NCBI RefSeq assembly: GCF_009363095.1 | Contig: NZ_CP045295.1 | Location: forward strand, 5,361,001 to 5,425,000 | Direction: 5' to 3' | Source of the DNA: Paenibacillus cellulositrophicus | Lineage (GTDB): Bacteria; Bacillota; Bacilli; Paenibacillales; Paenibacillaceae | DNA: 64,000 nt | Shown: positions 1 to 8,796 of the stretch, piece after piece | Layout: each line of letters starts with the position of its first letter | Position numbering within the stretch: the stretch's first letter is position 1 | Made by a program: the position numbers and the translations under genes | Notes under the pieces: generated by a model | What the model was told of the DNA's origin: nothing | Seen by the model: the letters and a program-made list of their open reading frames with translations, nothing else | Databases searched by the model: none

Positions 1-300
1 TGTATCACGATTCAGGTGTACATCGCAGGGTCGGCTGTGTTCCAAAATCCGGTGAACTGGCGGCTCCACGAAAACTTTGTTCATTTTTTTGGGTTTGCCC
101 CGCTTCTGATGATCATTTTTGCCATTACGGGAAAATGCTTTAAAGGCAGCGCGTGGCTCAGTTTGGCCATGTTTGTTCTGATCGACTTGCAGTACATGAC
201 GGCGCATGTGCCTGCGCTGGGCGCCATCCATCCGGTGATGGCCCTCGTGCTTATCCTGCTGTCGTTGTACACCGCACTGCGAAGCACACGGCGGCAGTAA
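1..300 (+). CDS. DUF6220-like small membrane protein (5' partial)
   Basis: The frame is open to the left edge of the window, so the start lies outside; the GTG at 16 is probably internal. The visible 100 residues contain at least three hydrophobic segments. The pattern of an HExFVHFFG-type first helix followed by long Leu/Ile/Val helices resembles DUF6220 integral membrane proteins, whose function is unknown. The gene ends in TAA, followed by the promoter region of a LysR gene. No catalytic residues can be pointed to. The family call is by eye and moderate. Confidence 0.55.
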   Translation, partial: CITIQVYIAGSAVFQNPVNWRLHENFVHFFGFAPLLMIIFAITGKCFKGSAWLSLAMFVLIDLQYMTAHVPALGAIHPVMALVLILLSLYTALRSTRRQ

Positions 301-322
301 TGCGGAATTTATGCCAGAACAG

Positions 323-352
323 TTGTGGAGGGGACCGGTGCCCGGGTATACT
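323..352 (+). promoter_or_regulatory. Sigma-A-like promoter of the LysR gene
   Basis: TTGTGG (323-328), an 18-base spacer and TATACT (347-352) sit about 50 bases before the TTG start of the LysR gene. The -10 box is good and the -35 box is weak. Confidence 0.5.
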
Positions 353-387
353 TTGAAATAAACGAAGATCATATCGTTGTTTCAAAG
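351..387. promoter_or_regulatory. Large inverted repeat at the LysR transcription start/leader
   Basis: CTTTGAAATAAACGA (351-365) and TCGTTGTTTCAAAG (374-387) are complementary except for one unpaired base, separated by 8 bases. The repeat begins inside the -10 box and ends just before the SD. It could be an operator for autoregulation or an RNA hairpin masking translation. Confidence 0.6.
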
Positions 388-401
388 AGAGGGCTGTAGC
401 A

Positions 402-1304
402 TTGACCTTACAACAGTTAAAATACGTCATCGAAGTCGCCAACCGCGGGTCCATGAATGAAGCGGCCAAACGGCTGTTTATTTCGCAGCCAAGCCTGTCG
501 AATGCGATCAAGGATCTGGAGGAAGAGCTGAACATTACGATTTTTGAACGGACGAACAAAGGGATTACCCTGTCCAAGGAAGGCGCCGAATTTCTCGGCT
601 ATGCCCGGCAGGTGACCGAGCAGGCAGAGCTGCTGGAGAGCCGCTATATGAACGCCAAGCCGTCACCGCAGCATTTTTCCTTATCGACCCAGCACTATGC
701 GTTTGCCGTCAATGCGTTCGTGCATTTGGTCAACGAGTATGGGCAGGACGAATACGAGCTGGCGCTGAGGGAAACGAAGACCCATGAAATTATCCAGGAT
801 GTCAAAAGCCAGCGGAGCGAAATCGGCATTCTGTACCTCAATGAATTCAACAGCAAGGTCATCAACCGCCTGCTGAAGGACGCCAATTTGAAATTCACGA
901 GCCTGTTTACGGCCCGGCCTCATATTTTTATCAGCGTCCATAACCCGCTCGCCAAGCAGTCTATTGTGACGATCGACCAGCTGCAGGATTATCCCTACCT
1001 GTCGTTTGAGCAGGGGGAGTACAACTCCTTTCACTTCTCCGAGGAAATTCTGAGCACACTGACGCATCCGAAAAGCATCCGGGTCAACGACCGCGCCACG
1101 CTGTTCAACCTGCTGATCGGACTGAACGGTTATACGATCTCAACCGGTGTTCTCAGCGCCGACCTGAACGGGAACGAGATTATTCCTGTGCCGCTCGACT
1201 GCGACGAGACGATCAATGTCGGCTGGATCTGCCATCAGAATGCGGCGTTGTCCAAGCTGGCGCTGGAGTATATCGAAGCGCTGCACCAGGCGATTTCCGA
1301 TTGA
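402..1304 (+). CDS. LysR family transcriptional regulator
   Basis: A 300-aa protein of the usual LysR length. The N-terminal winged helix-turn-helix (about residues 1-60) has the family pattern LxxFxxVAxxGSMNEAAKRLFISQPSLSNAIKDLEEEL followed by an FERTxKGxxLxxEG wing. The rest is an effector-binding domain, here with an acidic and aromatic stretch around residues 195-210. The TTG at 402 follows an AGAGAGGG SD and gives the canonical LysR N-terminus. The coinducer cannot be told from the sequence. The neighbours are a membrane gene upstream and a DUF2935 gene downstream behind a terminator, so the gene seems to be transcribed alone. A long inverted repeat in its leader suggests self-control. 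Confidence 0.9.
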   Translation: MTLQQLKYVIEVANRGSMNEAAKRLFISQPSLSNAIKDLEEELNITIFERTNKGITLSKEGAEFLGYARQVTEQAELLESRYMNAKPSPQHFSLSTQHYAFAVNAFVHLVNEYGQDEYELALRETKTHEIIQDVKSQRSEIGILYLNEFNSKVINRLLKDANLKFTSLFTARPHIFISVHNPLAKQSIVTIDQLQDYPYLSFEQGEYNSFHFSEEILSTLTHPKSIRVNDRATLFNLLIGLNGYTISTGVLSADLNGNEIIPVPLDCDETINVGWICHQNAALSKLALEYIEALHQAISD

Positions 1305-1367
1305 TCCCTAATTTTGAAAATATGGATGAAGCGCCGGGACGTAGTCTCAAGGTATGATTTTTTGCAG

Positions 1368-1404
1368 CCACGCTTGCCGCTGTATGCGGCGGGGGTGGTT
1401 TTTT
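1368..1404 (+). terminator. Rho-independent terminator after the LysR gene
   Basis: CCAC/GTGG and GCCGC/GCGGC arms form a stem around a short loop, followed by six T (1399-1404). Confidence 0.7.
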
Positions 1405-1481
1405 GTAACGCATAAGTTGGGTGCTCCATCTCATATATTGTCCAGTGACGGATGGTTATTGATGGGAGGGATACGCCTGCA

Positions 1482-2276
1482 ATGAATGAAGAGGCGCTCT
1501 TTGAGCACAGGTTTTGGCTGCAGATTTTGGGGGATCATGCCCGTTTTATCTACAACGCGCTGGCTTCGAAGGAAGTCAAGGACGTACAGACGGCGGCTTC
1601 GTTCGTCCAATGGTTCGACCGGCTGCTGGGACAGGCGCGCTCGTTCCCTGAGGGACAGCCGCTGACGGAGCTGAACGAACAGGCGAATCAGGCGGTTCAT
1701 GAACTGCGGGCGTTTAAGCTGGATCTTCTCGACCGGGTGCTGCAGCGCAAAGTGGTCATCGGGTTGTCGCCAACATTTATCAATCATATGGTGAACGAGC
1801 TGGAGGAATATGAGCGCATTCTCGCTGAGCTGTTAAAGGGAAATCCGGTTCCCCGTTATCACCCGCTGCATCACGATCTGCTGTGGCTGCCTGACGCGGC
1901 TTTTCACTCGGCATCGATCGCTTCGGATCTCGACGGGGTGGAGCGGAGGCTGATCCAGAGGAGCAAGGAATTTGAGCAGCATTTCAACGAATTTTATTTG
2001 AAGGCGCTTGAGCTTGTAGGATACTTGCGTACGCTTCGGACGACCTACCCGGCGGTGAAAAAGTTCCACAGCGACGTGGACCTGGAAATGTCGGCGTTTA
2101 TGAACTTTCTGCTGGAGGTCGAGGAGCTGGACATCAGCGCCGAGCTGCTGAGCAGGCTGAACAGGCTGGTGCCGGACCATATGTTCCGGGAAGAATGCTA
2201 TTATTTGCAGAAGCTGTCCCAATTCGGTGAGGTGCCGCGTCCTGATTGCGACCCGGCAAAGCCGAGGGTGGAGTAA
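1482..2276 (+). CDS. DUF2935 domain protein
   Basis: A 264-aa all-alpha protein. It opens with EEALFEHRFWLQILGDHARF, the hallmark of DUF2935, and a second diverged copy starts near residue 125 with HHDLLWLPDAAFHSASIASDLD. Each copy carries His/Glu residues spaced as in four-helix bundles, and homologues behave like ferritin-like metal-binding folds. Function is unknown. A longer frame begins at 1452, but the GGGAGGG SD (1464-1470) fits the ATG at 1482, which also gives the standard N-terminus. The gene lies alone between a terminator and the promoter of the oxidoreductase cluster. Confidence 0.8.
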   Translation: MNEEALFEHRFWLQILGDHARFIYNALASKEVKDVQTAASFVQWFDRLLGQARSFPEGQPLTELNEQANQAVHELRAFKLDLLDRVLQRKVVIGLSPTFINHMVNELEEYERILAELLKGNPVPRYHPLHHDLLWLPDAAFHSASIASDLDGVERRLIQRSKEFEQHFNEFYLKALELVGYLRTLRTTYPAVKKFHSDVDLEMSAFMNFLLEVEELDISAELLSRLNRLVPDHMFREECYYLQKLSQFGEVPRPDCDPAKPRVE

Positions 2277-2402
2277 CGCCCCAAGGGATTGATCATAAAA
2301 CCACTTTAGAATGCCTCTTTGCTCTTCGGGTATGTCCCTGGTGCCGGGAGGTTTTTACTCCTGAACACAAACCGGCTAGCTGCGGACAGGGATGGATAAT
2401 AT

Positions 2403-2423
2403 CAAATAAATCCAGTTTATTTG
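2403..2423. promoter_or_regulatory. Perfect dyad upstream of the oxidoreductase cluster
   Basis: CAAATAAA (2403-2410) and TTTATTTG (2416-2423) are perfect inverted repeats 13 bases upstream of the predicted -35 box. The position suits an activator site, perhaps for the AraC protein encoded at 4521; the link is an inference. Confidence 0.45.
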
Positions 2424-2435
2424 CGCTGCAGTCCA

Positions 2436-2464
2436 TTGAGTTCGACCGGGCGATGCGTGATAAT
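2436..2464 (+). promoter_or_regulatory. Predicted promoter of the Gfo/Idh cluster
   Basis: TTGAGT (2436-2441), a 17-base spacer and GATAAT (2459-2464) lie about 45 bases before the GTG start at 2509. Confidence 0.5.
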
Positions 2465-2508
2465 GAGGGCACAAGATCACTACCAAACGAAGAGAGGTTG
2501 ATGTATTC

Positions 2509-3621
2509 GTGCGTAAAGTCAAGGTTGGCGTCATCGGTACCGGCATGATCAGCACCGTATATCTGAAAAATTTGACCGGCATGCTCGACCATATCGTCGA
2601 GGTCAAAGCCGTAGCGGATATGGTTCCGGAGCTCGCGCAGAAAAAAGCGGAAGAGTTCGGCGTTCCAAATGTGTACACTGTGGAGGAGCTGCTGGCCGAT
2701 CCGGAAATTGAAATCGTTCTCAATTTGACGGCCCCCGCCGCGCATGCCCCGCTGAACCTGCGGGCACTTGAGGCCGGGAAGCATGTGTACACGGAGAAGC
2801 CGTTTGCCCTCAACCGCGAGGATGCCGATGAGGTTCTGGCTCTGGCCGAGTCCAAAAACCTGCTTGTCGGCTGCGCGCCGGACACCTTCCTCGGCGCCGG
2901 CATCCAGACCTGCGTCAAGCTGATCAATGACGGATGGATCGGCACGCCTTATGGTGCAAGCGCTACGATTATCATGGGGAACGCCGCGGGCGGCATGCAT
3001 CCGAACTTCCGCAACTTCCTGAAGCTGGGCGGCGATCCGATCATGGATATGGGGCCTTACTATTTGACGGCGCTGATCGCGCTGCTCGGACCCGTACAGA
3101 GGGTAACGGGATCCGCCCGCCAGCTGCATCAGGAGGTCGTGGTGGACAATCCGAAATCGCCGGCATTCGGCCAGACGGTGCCGGTGGAAGCGCCGACGAA
3201 CGTATCGGCGGTGCTGGACTTCCACAGCGGCGCGGTGGCTACCCTTCAGGCGGCCAAAGAGGCATTCGGCTATTCGCCGCGGCTGGAAGTGTACGGCACG
3301 GAAGGCATTCTGTACGTTCCGGATCCGAACTTCTTCGGAGGCGCCGTATCCATCCAGTTCCCGAACGGGCAGACGAAAGAGATCCCGCATTCCCATCCGT
3401 ATGCCGAGGAAGGACGCGGCATGGGCGTAGCCGACATGGCTTATGCAATCCAGTCGGGACGTCCGAACCGGGCAAGCGGCAAGCTGGCGCGCCATGTGCT
3501 GGACATCTCGCTCGGCATCTTCGAAGCGTCACAGCAGGAGCGCCACATTCACTTGGAATCCACGGTGGAACGTCCGGCTCCGCTGCCGCTCGGCCTGAAA
3601 TACAACATGCTGGATCTGTAA
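2509..3621 (+). CDS. Gfo/Idh/MocA family oxidoreductase (1)
   Basis: A 370-aa NAD(P)-dependent dehydrogenase of the glucose-fructose oxidoreductase/inositol dehydrogenase family. The Rossmann motif GVIGTGMIS lies at residues 7-15. The family EKPF motif, whose Lys is catalytic, follows at about residues 102-105, and GGDPIMDMGPYYLTALI marks the substrate domain. It probably oxidises a cyclic polyol or sugar to a keto form; the substrate is unknown. The GTG start has an AGAGAGG SD at 2491-2497. A TIM-barrel isomerase gene follows 55 bases later, a pairing typical of inositol-like or glycoside-oxidising catabolic operons in Paenibacillus. Confidence 0.9.
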   Translation: MRKVKVGVIGTGMISTVYLKNLTGMLDHIVEVKAVADMVPELAQKKAEEFGVPNVYTVEELLADPEIEIVLNLTAPAAHAPLNLRALEAGKHVYTEKPFALNREDADEVLALAESKNLLVGCAPDTFLGAGIQTCVKLINDGWIGTPYGASATIIMGNAAGGMHPNFRNFLKLGGDPIMDMGPYYLTALIALLGPVQRVTGSARQLHQEVVVDNPKSPAFGQTVPVEAPTNVSAVLDFHSGAVATLQAAKEAFGYSPRLEVYGTEGILYVPDPNFFGGAVSIQFPNGQTKEIPHSHPYAEEGRGMGVADMAYAIQSGRPNRASGKLARHVLDISLGIFEASQQERHIHLESTVERPAPLPLGLKYNMLDL

Positions 3622-3676
3622 TAATCACCGCACGGAGAGCCTGTCCCATTTCAAACCAAGAGAGGATGCATAGATC

Positions 3677-4429
3677 ATGACCAAATTTCCCGTCGCCGTA
3701 CAGCCATATACGGTTCGCGAACAATTAAGCAAGGATTACATAGGCACGCTGGAGAAAATCGCCGCCATCGGTTATCAGGGCATTGAGCTCGGACGCCCGC
3801 CGGAAGGCATCACCGTGGCGGAGCAGAAGGCGCTGCTGGACCGGATCGGCCTCAAGGTCATCGGAACCCATGCCGGATTCGATACGTTTGATTTCAATCC
3901 GGACGACATCGCGGATTATCTCGAGGAGGTGGACGGCGGTAAATTCGTGGCGCTCTCGCTGCGTTTTGCGTCCCGGGACGAGGTGCTGGCGAAGGCCGCC
4001 AAGCTGAACGAAGCGGGCGAGAAGTTCCGCCGGCGCGGGGTTCAGCTGCTGTACCATAACCACGACTGGGAGTTCGCCAAATTCGACGGCGAATACGCGC
4101 TCGATATTTTGCTCCGCGAAACCGATCCTTCCTTGGTTCAGATGGAGCTGGATACGTATTGGGTCAAGCGGGGCGGTGAAGATCCGGTGTCGTACCTCGC
4201 CAAGCTTCAGAACCGGTGCCCACTGCTCCATATCAAAGATGTGGAAGCCGGCGAGGAGCAGTTTTTCGCCGAAATCGGGGAGGGGATTCTCGATTTCAAG
4301 GCCATCGCCCAAACGGCGCGGGAGGTAGGAACCGGCTGGCTCGTCGTCGAACAGGATCAGAGCCGGCGCGATCCGCTGGAGAGCCTGGCGATCAGCTACC
4401 GCAATTTGCAGGGACTCGGACTGATTTAA
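3677..4429 (+). CDS. Sugar phosphate isomerase/epimerase-like TIM barrel (1)
   Basis: A 250-aa AP-endonuclease 2/xylose-isomerase-like barrel. Conserved metal-site stretches are visible: GYQGIELG near the N-terminus, LLYHNHDWEF around residue 126, MELDTYWVKRGG around residue 155 and CPLLHIKDVE around residue 180. The family includes inosose dehydratases, sugar epimerases and 3-keto-glycoside-processing enzymes. The sequence does not separate these, so the substrate is left open. It is presumed co-transcribed with the oxidoreductase upstream and to act on its product. Confidence 0.87.
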   Translation: MTKFPVAVQPYTVREQLSKDYIGTLEKIAAIGYQGIELGRPPEGITVAEQKALLDRIGLKVIGTHAGFDTFDFNPDDIADYLEEVDGGKFVALSLRFASRDEVLAKAAKLNEAGEKFRRRGVQLLYHNHDWEFAKFDGEYALDILLRETDPSLVQMELDTYWVKRGGEDPVSYLAKLQNRCPLLHIKDVEAGEEQFFAEIGEGILDFKAIAQTAREVGTGWLVVEQDQSRRDPLESLAISYRNLQGLGLI

Positions 4430-4520
4430 TCATTTATTTTCTTAGAACGAACATCGAATGGGCCTGAAAAGGAACCGAAGCTAAGACTCCACTTCGTGGG
4501 GGATGAGGAAGGGAACTGCC

Positions 4521-5456
4521 ATGAATATAACGGAAAGCCAATCCAGCCGGGCGGCCTCGCATCTTGTGCACCTCCCGAGGATCCATATCGTCGGGGACAT
4601 CGTCAAGAAGCCCGGCACCTCCCTCGGCCCGCGGCGGATTCACGATTACGAGCTGCTGTATTTTCCGGATGGGACGCGCAGCGTCTACAGGGTGGAGGGG
4701 GAGGCATACGTCCTGCAGGAACCGAGCTTTATCGTGACCAGACCGGGCGAATACCACGCCTATGAATACGACCCGCAGCAGCCGGCGCGGCATCTGTTCA
4801 TTCATTTCGGATTTCCGGAAAATGCCGGGACGGAGGCGGCGCTTCCACTCCTTGCGCCCAGCGGCCCGAGCTGTATTCCGCTGGACGAGGAGCTTCCGGT
4901 CGGCATGATGAAGCAAATCATGCATATCGCCCATGCCCATACGGACCGGATGCAGAGCCGCGGGAGCTCGCTTCTATGGTCGCTGCTGACGGAAATCAGC
5001 GGCCACCTCTTCGACGAGCCGCTGACGACGCCGGCCAACCGGATTCCTCCCCAAATCGTCAAGGCGCTCGATTATATCGACAAGCATTTGGGAGAGGCCA
5101 TTTCGGTGGAAATGCTGGCGAGGCGGATCGGCTGGTCGCATGAGCATTTCTCCAGGTCTTTTGTGCAGTATATGGGCCGCACGCCGCGCGATGCGATTAT
5201 TCAGAGGCGGATCGAGCGCGCCTGCCAGCTCCTGCTGTACGAGGAGCACAGCATCAAGGAGGTCGCCTTTGCGGTCGGATTCTCGGATGAAAATTACTTC
5301 AGCAGGGTGTTCAAAGCCGTGAAGGGACTCACCGCCAGCCAGTACCGTAAAAAGTATTACAATCCGATGTACCGGGATTTGGTTCCGGTCAAGGAGTCGG
5401 AATCACTGTATCCGGTCAACCGGATTCTGTATAACATCGGGGCCGGCGAAGGTTAA
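4521..5456 (+). CDS. AraC family transcriptional regulator (cupin N-terminal)
   Basis: A 311-aa protein. The N-terminal half looks like a cupin sensor (YELLYFPDGTRSVYRVEGEAY, then FIVTRPGEYHAYEY). The C-terminal about 100 residues form the double helix-turn-helix, including ISVEMLARRIGWSHEHFSRSFVQYMGRTPRDAI and IKEVAFAVGFSDENYFSRVFKAVKGLTASQYRK. The frame also allows an ATG at 4503, but AGGAAGGGA (4506-4514) is the SD for the ATG at 4521. Lying between two oxidoreductase/isomerase pairs, it is the likely local activator. A perfect dyad at 2403-2423 is a candidate site. Confidence 0.88.
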   Translation: MNITESQSSRAASHLVHLPRIHIVGDIVKKPGTSLGPRRIHDYELLYFPDGTRSVYRVEGEAYVLQEPSFIVTRPGEYHAYEYDPQQPARHLFIHFGFPENAGTEAALPLLAPSGPSCIPLDEELPVGMMKQIMHIAHAHTDRMQSRGSSLLWSLLTEISGHLFDEPLTTPANRIPPQIVKALDYIDKHLGEAISVEMLARRIGWSHEHFSRSFVQYMGRTPRDAIIQRRIERACQLLLYEEHSIKEVAFAVGFSDENYFSRVFKAVKGLTASQYRKKYYNPMYRDLVPVKESESLYPVNRILYNIGAGEG

Positions 5457-5489
5457 ACATTCGCCTGGCTATATAGGAGAGTGATGCGA

Positions 5490-6545
5490 ATGAAGGAGAA
5501 GGTGAGGACAGCGGTGGTCGGTTACGGATTCGCCGCCAGGACGTTTCACTGCCCGGTCATCACGGCCGTACCGGAGCTGGAGCTGGCGATGATCGTCCAG
5601 CGCAGCGGCCATTCGTGCCTGCAGGCTTACCCGTCCGTCCGGGCTGTACAGGACGTCCGGGAAGCCTATGAGGATCCGGACATCGACTTGATCGTCATTA
5701 CGACGCCGAGCACGGCGCACTATTCGTTTGTCAAGGACGCCCTGCTGGCCGGCAAGCATGTCGTCGTAGAGAAGCCGTTCACGCCGACGACGGAGGAAGC
5801 GGACGAACTGATCGCGCTGGCCCAAGATAAGGGGCTGGTGCTCAGCGTGTTCCATAACCGCCGGTGGGACGGCGATTACCTGACGCTGCAGGAGGTTGTC
5901 CGCCGCGGTCTGGTCGGCCGGATCACCGAAGCGGAATTCCGCTGGGACCGGTTCAGCCCGAATGCCGATCCCAGCCGCTGGCGGGATGCGGGGGCCGAAG
6001 GGTCCGGGACGTTCTATGACCTGGGCGTCCACCTGATCGACCAGGCGCTGACGCTGTTCGGGCTTCCGGACAGCGTGCAGGCGGAGGTGCAGACGCAGCG
6101 GGAGCGGACGCTGGCCCCGGACTATTTTGACGTATCGCTTGGGTATCCGGATGGGCTGAAGGTGTCGGTAAAATCGACCCTGCTGGCCCGGGATCCGGCT
6201 CCGAGATACCGGTTGTACGGGACGGAGGGTTCGTTTGTCAAGTATGGAGAAGATCCTCAGGAAAATCTGCTGAAGGCCGGCAGGCTGCCGGGATCGCCCG
6301 GATGGGGCGAAGAGCCGCAGGAGATGTGGGGAAGCCTCGTGGCAAACCGGGACGGCCTGCAGTTTACGGGGCGTCTGAAGACGATTCCGGGATGTTACGA
6401 CGCCTATTACCGCAACGTGGCGGAGGCTATCCATGGTGTGTCAGAGCTTAGCGTAAAGCCCGAGCAGGCCCGGATGGCGATCCGTGTCATCGAGCTGGGC
6501 ATGCAGAGCCATGCCGAGCAGAGAAGGGTGCCATTTACCCCTTAA
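5490..6545 (+). CDS. Gfo/Idh/MocA family oxidoreductase (2), IolW/YvaA-like
   Basis: A 351-aa oxidoreductase distinct from the one at 2509. It has the Rossmann motif VVGYGFAARTFHCPVI, EKPFTPTTEEAD with the catalytic Lys, FHNRRWDGDYLTL, and GSGTFYDLGVHLIDQAL. This last set is typical of the IolW/YvaA branch (NADP-dependent scyllo-inositol dehydrogenase and relatives). The frame has GTG, ATG and ATG near the start. AGGAG at 5475-5479 fits the ATG at 5490 best (10 bases). It follows the AraC gene by 33 bases and precedes the second isomerase by 27 bases. The substrate is inferred only from the family. Confidence 0.88.
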   Translation: MKEKVRTAVVGYGFAARTFHCPVITAVPELELAMIVQRSGHSCLQAYPSVRAVQDVREAYEDPDIDLIVITTPSTAHYSFVKDALLAGKHVVVEKPFTPTTEEADELIALAQDKGLVLSVFHNRRWDGDYLTLQEVVRRGLVGRITEAEFRWDRFSPNADPSRWRDAGAEGSGTFYDLGVHLIDQALTLFGLPDSVQAEVQTQRERTLAPDYFDVSLGYPDGLKVSVKSTLLARDPAPRYRLYGTEGSFVKYGEDPQENLLKAGRLPGSPGWGEEPQEMWGSLVANRDGLQFTGRLKTIPGCYDAYYRNVAEAIHGVSELSVKPEQARMAIRVIELGMQSHAEQRRVPFTP

Positions 6546-6572
6546 CTACTTACGGAAAGAAGGAGATCAAGC

Positions 6573-7397
6573 TTGTTTCCTTTTAAATTGTCATTGAATA
6601 CATCTACACTCCTGCCTTACGGACTCGGCGTCAAAGAGCAGGTCCGCGTGGCGGCGGAAGCAGGCTATGAGGGCATCGAGCTGTGGGTACGGGACATTGA
6701 AGCTTACCTTGCAGAGGGCGGCGAGCTGCAGGAGCTTAGACGGTATATCGAAGACCATGGACTGAAGGTGGCGAACGCCATCGCCTTCTGGGCTTGGGCC
6801 GACCGTGATCCTGAAGCGAGACAGCGCGGTTTCGATCAAGCGGAGAAGGAAATGGAGATGCTGGCGGAGCTGGGCTGTCTCGCGGCGGCGGCGCCCCCCT
6901 TCGGACAGGTTGACCACGTCACGCTGGACGAATTTGCCGCTTCCTTTGCCAAGCTGGCCGAGTTGGCCCGCCGGATCGGCATAGAGCCCTATCTTGAATT
7001 TTGGGGAAAAGCGGCCCGGCTGAACAGCCTGAAGGATGCGATTTACGTAGCTCAAGCCAGCGGGGTGGCGGACGCCAAAATTCTTATCGATCCGTTCCAC
7101 ATGTACACCGGCGGCAGCGAGCTTCGGGACCTTGAAGGCTTGCCTGGGAACCGGATCGGCATCGTCCACGTGAACGATTATCCGGCGGCGCCGTCCCGCT
7201 CCGAGATCCAGGACGCCCACCGGGTATTTCCGGGAGACGGCATCGCTCCGTCCGGAGCGCTCGCCAGAACGCTGGCAGATGCGGGATATGAGGGCTACCT
7301 GTCGCTGGAGCTGTTTATGGATAGCTACGGCGGGTTGACCGCCCTGGAGACCGCGAAGCTTGGCATTGCCAAGATCCGGGAGGCTTACGGCCTGTAA
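6573..7397 (+). CDS. Sugar phosphate isomerase/epimerase-like TIM barrel (2)
   Basis: A 274-aa member of the same barrel superfamily as the gene at 3677, but clearly a different subgroup. Visible motifs are GYEGIELWVRD, IEPYLEFWGKAARL, KILIDPFHMYTGGS, IVHVNDYPAAPSRSEIQDAHRVFPGDG and a late YLSLELF with a candidate catalytic Glu. The TTG start has the AAGAAGGAGATC SD a few bases upstream. Its stop codon shares one base with the ATG of the MATE gene, so the two are translationally coupled. It likely uses the product of the dehydrogenase at 5490. Confidence 0.87.
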   Translation: MFPFKLSLNTSTLLPYGLGVKEQVRVAAEAGYEGIELWVRDIEAYLAEGGELQELRRYIEDHGLKVANAIAFWAWADRDPEARQRGFDQAEKEMEMLAELGCLAAAAPPFGQVDHVTLDEFAASFAKLAELARRIGIEPYLEFWGKAARLNSLKDAIYVAQASGVADAKILIDPFHMYTGGSELRDLEGLPGNRIGIVHVNDYPAAPSRSEIQDAHRVFPGDGIAPSGALARTLADAGYEGYLSLELFMDSYGGLTALETAKLGIAKIREAYGL

Positions 7398-8776
7398 TGT
7401 CCAGATCCATCGCGGGAGACAACCCCGTTAGCAAGCTGTCGCTGCTTGCGATTACGTGGCCGATTTTTGTGGAATCGGCCCTTCAAATGTTTCTCAGGAC
7501 ATCGGACACGTTCATGCTGAGCAAGGTGTCCGACGGCGCGGTTGCGGCGGTCGGCGTCGCGAACCAGATCATCATGTTTGCGGTGCTGATGTTCAATTTC
7601 GTGGCGCTCGGCTCTGCGGTGGTCATCTCGCAGTATTTGGGTGCACGCAGGCAGCATGAAATCGGCCGGCTGGCCGGGTCCTCGCTGGCGCTTAACTTCC
7701 TGTTCGGCCTGGTTGTGAGCGTCATCGTCATGATGCTCAGCGGGCCGCTGCTGCGGATATTCGACCTCGACCCTTCTCTGTTCGGGCAGGCGGAGAAGTA
7801 TTTGCTCATCGCCGGTGGCGCCCTGGTCATTCAGGCGCTGCTGACCGCCGTCACGGCCATGATTCAATCTCATGGATTAACCCGGCAGACGATGGTCGTC
7901 ACGATCGGCATGAACGTGCTGAATATTTTCGGGAATTACCTGTTTATTTACGGCCCCGGCGGCTTTCCGAAGCTGGGCGTCGTCGGGGTGGCGATATCCA
8001 CCGCCTTTGCCCAGTGCGTCGGTCTGGCCGTCAATCTGGTGCTGCTACGCAAGGCGGCGGGCGTCTACATCCGCTGGAACGACCTGTTCGTGTGGAGCCG
8101 TGAGCATATCGGGAAGGTGCTTCGCGTCGGCGTGCCGTCCTCGGCGGTGTCCTTGTCGTACTCCGCCAACCAGTTTGTGACCACGGCCTTTATTTCGTCG
8201 CTTGGGGCCAGCGTGCTTGCAACGAAAATTTACACGCAGAACATCATGTTCTTCGTCATGATTCTGGCCGTCTCGCTGGGCCGGGGCGGGCAGATCATCG
8301 TCGGGCAGCTGGTCGGCGCGGGCCAGAGGGAAGAGGCCTACAAGCAGGTGATCCGGAATCTGATCCGCAGCGAGCTGATCACGCTGGCGGCCGTCGCCGT
8401 GCTGACGCTGTTCCGGCAGCCGCTGATGAAGCTGTTCACGACCGACCCGGACATTATCGCGATGGGAGCGGCCTTGCTGCTGCTGAGCTTTCTGCTGGAG
8501 CCGGGGCGCAACTTCAACGTTATCCTGGAACGGTCGCTGCAGGCCGCCGGCGACGCACGGTCCGCCATGATCGTGTCCATCACGGTGACCTGGCTCTTCA
8601 GCGTGCCGCTGACGTATCTGCTCGGCATTTATTGGGGATACGGCCTGTACGGCATCTGGGCGGCGTTTATTGCCGACGAATGGCTGCGGGGCATCCTGCT
8701 CTGGGTCCGCTGGAGGAGCAAGGCCTGGCAGCGAAAAGCGCTGGTGCAGCTTCGCAGCGAGGAGCAGGCGCTGTAG
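7397..8776 (+). CDS. MATE family efflux transporter (NorM-like)
   Basis: A 459-aa polytopic protein with about twelve hydrophobic segments and internal MatE duplication. Motifs include ITWPIFVESALQMFLRTSDTFMLS at the N-terminus and VGVPSSAVSLSYSANQFVTTAF at the start of the second half. MATE proteins export drugs or metabolites using H+ or Na+. The ATG overlaps the stop of the isomerase gene (TAATG). Coupling a multidrug-type exporter to a sugar-modification cluster is unusual; it might export a toxic intermediate or expel the glycoside aglycone, which is speculation. Transcription ends at the strong terminator at 8797-8838. Confidence 0.9.
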   Translation: MSRSIAGDNPVSKLSLLAITWPIFVESALQMFLRTSDTFMLSKVSDGAVAAVGVANQIIMFAVLMFNFVALGSAVVISQYLGARRQHEIGRLAGSSLALNFLFGLVVSVIVMMLSGPLLRIFDLDPSLFGQAEKYLLIAGGALVIQALLTAVTAMIQSHGLTRQTMVVTIGMNVLNIFGNYLFIYGPGGFPKLGVVGVAISTAFAQCVGLAVNLVLLRKAAGVYIRWNDLFVWSREHIGKVLRVGVPSSAVSLSYSANQFVTTAFISSLGASVLATKIYTQNIMFFVMILAVSLGRGGQIIVGQLVGAGQREEAYKQVIRNLIRSELITLAAVAVLTLFRQPLMKLFTTDPDIIAMGAALLLLSFLLEPGRNFNVILERSLQAAGDARSAMIVSITVTWLFSVPLTYLLGIYWGYGLYGIWAAFIADEWLRGILLWVRWRSKAWQRKALVQLRSEEQAL

Positions 8777-8796
8777 CTGCCCGTGCAGGCAGTACA

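Noticed and set aside
2293..3495. 400-codon reverse frame over the first oxidoreductase
   Set aside because: Shadow of a GC-rich gene on the other strand; Arg/His-rich composition, no SD, and the + strand gene has clear family motifs.
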